Assembly: GCA_019421525.1 (NCBI GenBank)
Contig: JAHZFC010000001.1
Span: 1 to 42,635 of the forward strand
Direction of reading: 5' to 3'
Origin: Clostridiales bacterium
Lineage (GTDB): Bacteria; Bacillota; Clostridia; Oscillospirales; Oscillospiraceae
DNA: 42,635 bases
The translations under genes and the position numbers were made by a program. The first letter of the stretch is position 1; every line of letters begins with the position of its first letter. Under the pieces are notes generated by a model. That model was given only the letters and a program-made list of their open reading frames with translations, was not told where the DNA came from and did not search any database. Positions 37,032-42,635 of the stretch are shown here, piece by piece.

Positions 37032-37346
37032 ATGGACTTTTCAAAAATCGTATTGCTTCCTGAAGAGATGTCATTGCTGAAGCGTTTGGCAAGGCGCTCT
37101 CCGCAAAGGATTCGTCCAGAGGATACAGATGCAGCCGCCGCCCTCTGTTCAAAATGGAGGCTCATCCAGCCAGAGAATAACGGGATGTACTCCGCAAATA
37201 AGGACGGGCGCCGCTATCTGGTCTACTGCAAAGCGCAGCGCAGAGACCTCTGGACGCGGAATCTATGGATTCCGATTATCGTGTCCCTCACCACAAACCT
37301 AGTGCTAGACGTGATAAGATGGTTGTCACCACAGATACTACGATAG
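37032..37346 (+). CDS. Small protein with C-terminal membrane helix
   Basis: This 104-aa protein has an N-terminal region like a small winged helix (LLPEEMSLLKRLARRSPQRIRPEDTDAAAALCSKWRLIQ) and a hydrophobic end (LWIPIIVSLTTNLVLDVIRWL) that probably anchors it. AAAGGAG lies ahead of the ATG at 37032. Such proteins sit next to repressors in several Firmicutes prophages and may act in immunity or exclusion; this is inference. Confidence 0.6.
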   Translation: MDFSKIVLLPEEMSLLKRLARRSPQRIRPEDTDAAAALCSKWRLIQPENNGMYSANKDGRRYLVYCKAQRRDLWTRNLWIPIIVSLTTNLVLDVIRWLSPQILR

Positions 37347-37555
37347 GCTGCCAGTACTCCCTGAAGAATTTCTTCACCTCTTTCACCTCCGCACTTCAAA
37401 AGTGTTGATTCGTAAAATCAATAATCTTGATGTTTCTATATATACTTCATAATTTTTGATTTGTCAAGGTCATTTTCAAAATTTATTCAAGATTTTTGAT
37501 ATTCGGTTGCAATTCAAGACTTCAACTTTTATGATATTGCCACGAGGTGATGTCA
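37347..37555 (+). promoter_or_regulatory. AT-rich control region and promoter of the CI-like repressor
   Basis: No gene in these ~200 bp. TTGCAA (37507-37512), 17 bp, TATGAT (37530-37535) form the repressor promoter. Three copies of a TCAAGAYT-like word occur, once reversed (near 37420, 37490 and 37515); they are candidate binding sites of the S24 repressor on its own promoter. Confidence 0.65.
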
Positions 37556-38152
37556 ATGAATCGAATCCGTCAGCTACGGAACGCCAAGGGCATGAAGCAA
37601 TCAGACCTCGCGAATCAGCTTAATGTCAGGGCCAATACTATTTCGAACTGGGAAAATGAAAAGTCATACCCAGACCCTGCTTCGCTTCAAAAGCTCTCGG
37701 AAATCCTTGGGACAAGCATTGATTATCTGCTGGGTGGAAAACTCCCCCCGAAGGGCGAAGGAATACGCATCCCCGTCCTGGGAGATGTTGCCGCCGGCAT
37801 CCCCATCGAGGCCATCACCGACATCGTGGACTATGAGGAGATCGACGCGGCCATGGCTGCCACGGGAGAGTTTTTGGGGCTGCGCATCAAGGGCGACAGC
37901 ATGGAGCCCCGGATGATGGATGGCGACGTGGTCATCGTCCGCAAGCAGGACACCGCCGAGACCGGCGACACCGTGGTGGTGCTGGTCAACGGGGACAGCG
38001 CCACCGTCAAAAAAATAAAATACGGGCCGGACGGGATATCTCTGATCCCGACCAACCCGGTCCATGATGTGCAGTTTTACAGCGCCGCCGACGTGGAGCG
38101 CCTGCCTGTCCGGGTCATCGGACGGGTGGTGGAGCTCCGGGCGAAATATTGA
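37556..38152 (+). CDS. CI/LexA-like S24 phage repressor
   Basis: This 198-aa protein has an XRE DNA-binding domain (residues 1-60) and a LexA-type peptidase domain. The cleavage site is Ala80-Gly81 (GDVAAGIPIE), the nucleophile Ser115 (GDSMEP) and the general base Lys152, 37 residues later as in LexA. RecA-stimulated self-cleavage should induce the prophage after DNA damage. I chose the ATG at 37556, 6 nt after GAGGTG; GTG/ATG codons at 37547/37550 are less well placed. Confidence 0.93.
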   Translation: MNRIRQLRNAKGMKQSDLANQLNVRANTISNWENEKSYPDPASLQKLSEILGTSIDYLLGGKLPPKGEGIRIPVLGDVAAGIPIEAITDIVDYEEIDAAMAATGEFLGLRIKGDSMEPRMMDGDVVIVRKQDTAETGDTVVVLVNGDSATVKKIKYGPDGISLIPTNPVHDVQFYSAADVERLPVRVIGRVVELRAKY

Positions 38153-38168
38153 GGGGAGGAGGAGACAA

Positions 38169-38543
38169 ATGTATTGCTTTAAGTGCGGGAAACAGATTCC
38201 AGACGAAAGTGTATTTTGTTCATTTTGCGGAACCAGAGTTGACGGGTCTGAAACTAGCAGTAACGGTGCGGCCATCGAAGAGGTGAAATATGCCTTAACC
38301 ATTGATAGGAAAAGCCAGCCTTATCTAATCAATCCTCCGGTAAAGGTAATTATTGATGGAGACATCCGTTTTGGTGTAGACAATGGAAAAACTGAGACGG
38401 TTCCTGTGTCTTCAGGTCGCCACCAAATTGAATTGAAGATGAGCGTGCGCCAAAAAAACATAGAAGTAGATATCCAGAAGGATACGACTATTGAAATAGG
38501 ATTTAACCGCCTGACTGGGGCAATTACAGCTAACGTGGTATAG
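38169..38543 (+). CDS. Zinc-ribbon protein, probable lysogenic cargo
   Basis: This 124-aa protein starts with a zinc ribbon (YCFKCGKQIPDESVFCSFCG, Cys3, Cys6, Cys17, Cys20) and continues with an all-beta domain (PVKVIIDGDIRFGVDNGKTETVPVSSGRHQIELKMSVRQKNIEVDI). Base composition is clearly more AT-rich than that of neighbours, which suggests separate gain. It follows the repressor by 16 nt and is probably expressed with it in the lysogen. Confidence 0.7.
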   Translation: MYCFKCGKQIPDESVFCSFCGTRVDGSETSSNGAAIEEVKYALTIDRKSQPYLINPPVKVIIDGDIRFGVDNGKTETVPVSSGRHQIELKMSVRQKNIEVDIQKDTTIEIGFNRLTGAITANVV

Positions 38544-38547
38544 TCCA

Positions 38548-38571
38548 AAATCCGCACACGTCTGCGGATTT
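38548..38571. repeat. 24-bp palindromic repeat, copy 3 (variant)
   Basis: Same arms AAATCCGCA and TGCGGATTT; the centre reads CACGTC in place of AGCGTC. It lies between the zinc-ribbon gene and a terminator-like hairpin, outside any gene. Confidence 0.8.
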
Positions 38572-38584
38572 GCCCAAACAAAAG

Positions 38585-38612
38585 ACCTCCCCCGGCTCCG
38601 GGGGAGGTTCTA
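38585..38612 (+). terminator. Hairpin after the zinc-ribbon gene
   Basis: ACCTCCCCCGG and CCGGGGGAGGT form an 11-bp stem with a 2-base loop. The T-run after it is weak (TTCT). It probably ends or slows the repressor transcript before integrase. Confidence 0.6.
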
Positions 38613-38679
38613 AAAGCCCGCCTAATCGAACATTTGTATTATCATATAGGCCACTGAACAGAACGGAGGGATCACCAGC

Positions 38680-39711
38680 ATGAAACGAGCAAACGGCACC
38701 GGGAGCGTCGCCGACCTGGGCCCTGGCCGCCGGCGGCGCTACGCCGTGCGGGTGTCCTACCAGGAGCGCCCCGGCCTTTGGAAACAAAAATACCTCTCCT
38801 ACCACCGCACTGCCCGGGAGGCCCAGTCCGCACTGGACGAATACCTCAAGCCTGGTATCCCGGCGAAGGACCTGGCAGCCACCTGGGGCAGCGTGTACGA
38901 GGGCTGGTCTGCCCGGAAATACGCAAAAGCCGGGCCCGCCTCCGTCAACAGCTATAAAGCATCCTGGGGGCGGCTCTCAGTCCTGGAGCATAAACCGATG
39001 GTCAACATCACCATTGACGACCTCCAGGCCATCATCGACGAGGATGAACGCAAGGGGTTGTCTAAGTCCAGCATCAACAATGACAAAATCCTCATGAAAG
39101 CACTGTACAGGTATGCCATGGAGCGGGACATCGTTAACAAGGACTACTCCGCGTTTGTAGACCTCCCCATCGTAGGCGCCAAAGTGCAAAAGGGTGCCTT
39201 TGACGACCTCCAGATGGCCAAGCTGGAGCAGATGGCCGCCGATGGCGTGCCCTGGGCCGACACGGCCCTCATGCTGTGCTATACCGGATTCCGGGTGTCG
39301 GAGTTCCTCGGCCTCACCCGATTTGCCTACCATGCCGACGGAGACTACCTCCAGGGCGGTATAAAAACAGCGGCCGGCCGAGGGCGCATCGTCCCGGTGC
39401 ATCCACAGATCAAGCCGTATCTCATGGCCTGGCTGGCCCGCGGCGGGGACACCATCATATGCAAGGATGATGGCAGCCCGATCTCGTCGGATGCCTACCG
39501 CGCGCAATTTGCCGCTGTTGCCGCTGCTCTTGGCGTCCCGGATGCCACGCCCCACTGGTGCCGCCATACTGCGGCCTCCAGGATGCGGATGGCGGGCATG
39601 GATGAGCTGGCCGTCAAGCGCATCCTCGGGCATGCAAACAAAGATATTACCGACCATTACACCCATGTGGATGTGGACTATTTGCGCCGGGAGATCCTCA
39701 AGGTCTCATAG
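38680..39711 (+). CDS. int: Tyrosine integrase
   Basis: This 343-aa protein has an N-terminal arm-binding part, a core-binding SAM-like domain (about residues 68-155) and the catalytic domain with Arg205 (TGFRVSE), Lys229, His292 and Arg295 (HWCRH), His318 (LGHAN) and nucleophile Tyr327 (DHYTHV). All key residues are present. It inserts and, with an excisionase, removes the prophage. It is the last phage gene at this end. Confidence 0.95.
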   Translation: MKRANGTGSVADLGPGRRRRYAVRVSYQERPGLWKQKYLSYHRTAREAQSALDEYLKPGIPAKDLAATWGSVYEGWSARKYAKAGPASVNSYKASWGRLSVLEHKPMVNITIDDLQAIIDEDERKGLSKSSINNDKILMKALYRYAMERDIVNKDYSAFVDLPIVGAKVQKGAFDDLQMAKLEQMAADGVPWADTALMLCYTGFRVSEFLGLTRFAYHADGDYLQGGIKTAAGRGRIVPVHPQIKPYLMAWLARGGDTIICKDDGSPISSDAYRAQFAAVAAALGVPDATPHWCRHTAASRMRMAGMDELAVKRILGHANKDITDHYTHVDVDYLRREILKVS

Positions 39712-39892
39712 GGATTGTGGCTTACAGCAAAAAGCTGTATAAAATGACGGATTGCAAAAAGTGCTTGATTCTTTTGATTTTGACTGGTTTTGTTTTCTTT
39801 TGTGTTCTAGAATGTTACCATTATTCAAATTTACTTATGATTGTATTAAACAGCGCAGGAGCGGCGGGGACGCCCGCCGCTCCTATCTCGAT
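39712..39892. other. Prophage right junction region (presumed attR) with hairpin
   Basis: No gene or tRNA is seen in these 181 bp. The first part is AT-rich. AGGAGCGGCGGG and CCCGCCGCTCCT (39857-39884) form a 12-bp terminator-like hairpin next to the end of the host LysR gene. attR should lie between the integrase stop and this hairpin, but its core needs the left end, which is outside the window. Confidence 0.55.
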
Positions 39893-40837
39893 TCATGCTG
39901 TATGGTACTCTTCTCTGTCCCGGGCCGGCCTTTGTCCGTCCTCCTCGTTTTGGAAATATCCTTTGGCTACCTGGATAAAGAGGCGCGCCTCTTCGCTCAG
40001 CGGTCTGCCCCTCCTCATGCCGATCCCCACCCGAAAAGCCGTTCGTTCTGGATAAAGGGGATAGATGCGCACCCCTGGGGCCTCGCCAAAGGTCTGCCGG
40101 GCATAGTGGTCAGGGAAAACAGCCGCCTCCAGTCCCTTTATACACCGATAGACCACCACGTCCTGATCATCCAGCATTTCTGCCGAAAAGCTGCCCGGGA
40201 TATGGCACCCGTCCCTCCTGTCCATCGCCCCAGAGGCCATCGGCAACTGCCCGCAGTCCTCGAGCGAAGCCCGTTCCCGCAGCCAGCGATCTCGTTCCCG
40301 CCATCGGTCGCCATAAGTCCGCCGGAGCAGCTCCTCTGACACCACAAGGCTCAGGATGTCCTGGAACAGTACCGTTCCCTCTACCCCAGGACCAAAGGGC
40401 ATATTCCCCACGATCAGCTCCGCGCCAGGCTGGGGCGATGTCTGCTCCTCATAGATAGAGCTTGGATGGAGCAGGTGCACTTCAACGTCCGGGGCGATCT
40501 GCTGGAACTGTGCGATCACCGGAGGCAGAAAGGGCGGTGTCCACACCAGTCCTGTGGAGATCACCAAACGGCGCCCATGCTCACCCAGCCGCGCCACCTG
40601 CTGCTCCAGGTGTGCCATTGCCATCAACACATCTTTTGCCGTTTCATAGACCAATCTCCCCGCTTCCGTCAGCCGGACCGGCTTTGTCCGTTCCAGCAGG
40701 GGCCTTCGGTAGTGCTTTTCCAACCGCCGGATCTGATCGCTGAGGGCCTGCTGTGACATATAACGATCCCGCGCCGCCTGAGAAAAGCTTCCTGCCTCTA
40801 CCACATCCAAAAGGCATTGTAGGTTGTCCAGATTCAT
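39893..40837 (-). CDS. LysR-family transcriptional regulator (host)
   Basis: This 314-aa protein has the LysR winged helix (LQCLLDVVEAGSFSQAARDRYMSQQALSDQIRRLEKHYRRPLLERT, residues 6-51) and a substrate-binding domain (from about residue 90). It is divergent from the secreted hydrolase gene, with an inverted repeat of the LysR type between them, so it probably controls that gene. The inducer is unknown. Confidence 0.92.
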   Translation of the reverse strand: MNLDNLQCLLDVVEAGSFSQAARDRYMSQQALSDQIRRLEKHYRRPLLERTKPVRLTEAGRLVYETAKDVLMAMAHLEQQVARLGEHGRRLVISTGLVWTPPFLPPVIAQFQQIAPDVEVHLLHPSSIYEEQTSPQPGAELIVGNMPFGPGVEGTVLFQDILSLVVSEELLRRTYGDRWRERDRWLRERASLEDCGQLPMASGAMDRRDGCHIPGSFSAEMLDDQDVVVYRCIKGLEAAVFPDHYARQTFGEAPGVRIYPLYPERTAFRVGIGMRRGRPLSEEARLFIQVAKGYFQNEEDGQRPARDREEYHTA

Positions 40838-40914
40838 ATCTATCCCCCTCTGCGCCGTCCCAAGATCTCAGTCTTTTTTCAGTTTAGCACGCGGGAGGTC
40901 ATTTGTCACGAGCC

Positions 40915-40936
40915 CTCACAAGTATTTTCTTGTGAG
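40915..40936. promoter_or_regulatory. LysR-type operator
   Basis: CTCACAAG and CTTGTGAG are perfect 8-bp arms around TATTTT, the T-N11-A form bound by LysR proteins. The site lies between the divergent LysR and hydrolase genes, just upstream of the hydrolase promoter. Confidence 0.75.
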
Positions 40937-40953
40937 AGACAAAAAAATCCTGT

Positions 40954-40982
40954 TTGCAGGGGGATCCCCGCTCTGCTATGAT
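40954..40982 (+). promoter_or_regulatory. Promoter of the secreted hydrolase gene
   Basis: TTGCAG (40954-40959), 17-bp spacer, TATGAT (40977-40982), about 30 nt ahead of the start codon with AAAGGAG before it. Confidence 0.75.
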
Positions 40983-41011
40983 AAAACCACCAAATGAAAG
41001 GAGCGGAACCC

Positions 41012-42635
41012 ATGAAAAATCGTCTCAAACGCACGATCTCAGCGTTGCTTGCCCTGGGGCTTCTCGGCTCGCTCTGTGCGATGCCCTCGCTGGCCGCCGA
41101 CGGAGCGGCCTCTGAGCCAGCCAAAGGGACCTTTGAACGGCTGGAAAACATCGCTGTCACCGACAGCCCCTACACCCCGGAAGGGGACTATTCCTTCTAT
41201 CTCTATTCTCCTTCCGATCCCCATGATTTCGACCTGATGAGCGGCCAACTCAACGCGGTCATCTTCGTCTACCCCGATGAGCCCTTTGCAAGCCAGGAGG
41301 AGGCCTATGCCAAGCTGGAGGAGATGGGGCTGATCGACATCGCTGAGAGCGCCCCCGCCTATATCATCTGCCCCGATCCCCTCAACGGCGAGAGCTATAC
41401 TCAGGAGGACCTGAACGTCTATTATGAGTCCCAGATCTATCTGGCTGGCGGCAAGATCATCTCTTTCACGCCGCCTACCGGCGAATACGAGCGGCGCACT
41501 TACAACAATCTGCAGTACATCATCGCCGAGGGCGACGGCGCGACGTTCGTAAACAACGTCTTGTCCCAGAACGCCAGCCGTATCGCCGCCATCCTCACCT
41601 TTGGCGGGGAGATGGATGAGGCCCTGGAGCCCGGCCTTGCCCTGCCCGCCTATCTGGTGGATCCTTGTGATACGGCCCTGAACTATTATAAGACGGTCAA
41701 CGAGACCGACTCCGAGCCCTCTCCCGGCCATTTCGTCAACAGCAGCTACACCGAAAAGCAGGTCATCGTGAAGGATGGCGACAGCAGCTTTGACGCGGAG
41801 ATCGTCGCCGATGCCTGGGGTACGCTCCTCTCCCGCATCACCCGGGCCCCCATGCTCAATGATGTGGTGGCCAATACCTTCGATATGAGCGAGTGGGTGC
41901 TCATGAGCTGGCCCAACTACGAGGAGCTGGGCCTGACGGTGAAAGAGCACACCTATTCCTATGACGGCAAGGATTACGTGGCCTATGACTATATCCCGGG
42001 CTCCTACACCGGCGACGAAGCCGTCCCCCTGGTGGTCCTGCTCCACGGGTTCAGTGAGGACCCCCTGTGTCCCGCCGCCACCTGCGGCTGGGCAGACGTG
42101 GCCGCCGAGGAAGGCTTTATCCTGGTGGCGCCCGACTATGTCAATGACATCGAGAGCAAGGGCATCGCCGTGGACTGTGTCATGCAGATCGTCACCGAGA
42201 GCATCGAGGCCTATAACATCGACCCCTCTCGGGTCTACCTCACCGGCTTCTCCATGGGCGGCATGAATACCTTCTTCACCAGTTACCTGAATACTGAGGT
42301 CTTTGCCGCCATCGCGCCCATGGCCGGTTTCCCGATCCTGGACGGCTTTGAGACCAAGGCCGCGGAATATGACCTGCCCACCTTCTTCCTCACCGGCCTG
42401 GCCGATGACAAGAACGTCTCTTTCTATGAGGACGGAACTATCGCAGTCAACGCCATGGGCGGAGACGTGGCAGGTACCGCCCTGGCCTTCAACGGCATAA
42501 CAGTGGGTGACCCGGACTACTCCATCAACCCCTGGGGCTACGAGGCGGACGATACCGACTCCTTCGCCAAGCAGGGCATCAACTACCATGTGAGCGATCA
42601 CTATGCCGACGGCTACACCAAGCCCATGGTCCGGC
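41012..42635 (+). CDS. Secreted alpha/beta hydrolase (esterase/PHB depolymerase-like), 3' end cut
   Basis: At least 541 aa; the frame is open to the window end. A signal peptide (basic MKNRLKR, then a hydrophobic core, cut near SLAAD at residue ~30) points to export. Residues ~35-310 form an unknown N-terminal domain. The hydrolase domain has LVVLLHGFSED (His345) and the nucleophile elbow GFSMGG with Ser414, as in feruloyl esterase and PHB depolymerase-like enzymes. The Asp and His of the triad should follow (FFLTGLADDKN and beyond the end). The substrate cannot be told. Confidence 0.85.
   Translation, partial: MKNRLKRTISALLALGLLGSLCAMPSLAADGAASEPAKGTFERLENIAVTDSPYTPEGDYSFYLYSPSDPHDFDLMSGQLNAVIFVYPDEPFASQEEAYAKLEEMGLIDIAESAPAYIICPDPLNGESYTQEDLNVYYESQIYLAGGKIISFTPPTGEYERRTYNNLQYIIAEGDGATFVNNVLSQNASRIAAILTFGGEMDEALEPGLALPAYLVDPCDTALNYYKTVNETDSEPSPGHFVNSSYTEKQVIVKDGDSSFDAEIVADAWGTLLSRITRAPMLNDVVANTFDMSEWVLMSWPNYEELGLTVKEHTYSYDGKDYVAYDYIPGSYTGDEAVPLVVLLHGFSEDPLCPAATCGWADVAAEEGFILVAPDYVNDIESKGIAVDCVMQIVTESIEAYNIDPSRVYLTGFSMGGMNTFFTSYLNTEVFAAIAPMAGFPILDGFETKAAEYDLPTFFLTGLADDKNVSFYEDGTIAVNAMGGDVAGTALAFNGITVGDPDYSINPWGYEADDTDSFAKQGINYHVSDHYADGYTKPMVR

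Noticed and set aside
39712..39892. tRNA gene as integration site
   Set aside because: No cloverleaf or tRNA-like T-loop sequence is seen next to the integrase; the att core cannot be set without the left end.
41039..42601. Open frame of 520 codons on the minus strand over the secreted hydrolase gene
   Set aside because: The + strand has a promoter, a binding site, a signal peptide and hydrolase motifs. The reverse frame is the usual shadow of a GC-rich gene.

Overview
The window is GC-rich, with AGGAGG-type ribosome binding sites, sigma-A-like promoters and dense, overlapping genes. It suggests a high-GC member of the Clostridia, most likely an Oscillospiraceae gut bacterium of the Flavonifractor/Lawsonibacter kind; this genus-level guess rests on general resemblance only. 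About 39.7 kb is a prophage whose left end lies outside the window. The last 3 kb is host chromosome.

Layout. (1) 1-117 (-) is the start of a small phage membrane protein. (2) 213-1692 (+) is a four-gene island with its own promoter and terminator. (3) 1706-24.7 kb (-) is the packaging, head and tail block of a contractile-tailed (myovirus) phage, transcribed right to left: HNH nuclease, P27-type TerS, TerL, portal, prohead protease, HK97 capsid, connectors, sheath, tube, frameshifted tail chaperone, tape measure, XkdP-XkdT-like baseplate, then a sigma-like multi-HTH protein and carbohydrate-binding-like tail proteins. (4) 24.7-35.2 kb (-) is the early block: HUH Rep-like protein, many small proteins, PcfJ/PcfK-like pair, DUF3102 protein, ParA, DnaB-type helicase and a winged-helix initiator carrying a probable origin tract. 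(5) 35.2-38.6 kb is the lysogeny switch: several XRE proteins, a LexA/CI-like S24 repressor and a zinc-ribbon protein. (6) 38680-39711 (+) is a tyrosine integrase, next to the presumed attR. (7) Host genes: a LysR regulator and, divergently, a secreted alpha/beta hydrolase.

The most unusual content sits inside the late operon. Two diverged copies of a ~1.4 kb cassette (17605-18975 and 22675-24080) interrupt the portal/protease and HNH/TerS junctions. Each has the same order: promoter overlapped by a long inverted repeat, ribbon-helix-helix gene, structured leader that hides a ribosome binding site, a 103-aa gene of unknown function, an HNH/NUMOD-like homing-type nuclease, and a conserved RNA element ending in a terminator hairpin. 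A third copy of the terminal RNA element (24655-24742) follows a Cys-rich gene. The two operators differ completely in sequence while the architecture is kept. This looks like an undescribed selfish or regulatory cassette.

A second compact system lies between the tail tube and tail chaperone genes (11703-12037): a type I toxin-antitoxin module with a 31-aa membrane peptide, a convergent antisense RNA with a strong promoter, and 5'-3' long-range pairing in the toxin mRNA. Other points of note are a programmed -1 frameshift (A AAA AAC), a 24-bp palindrome found three times (twice in the same reading frame of unrelated genes), and a PcfK/AcrIIA9-like candidate Cas9 inhibitor. All assignments come from reading the sequence; no database search was run.
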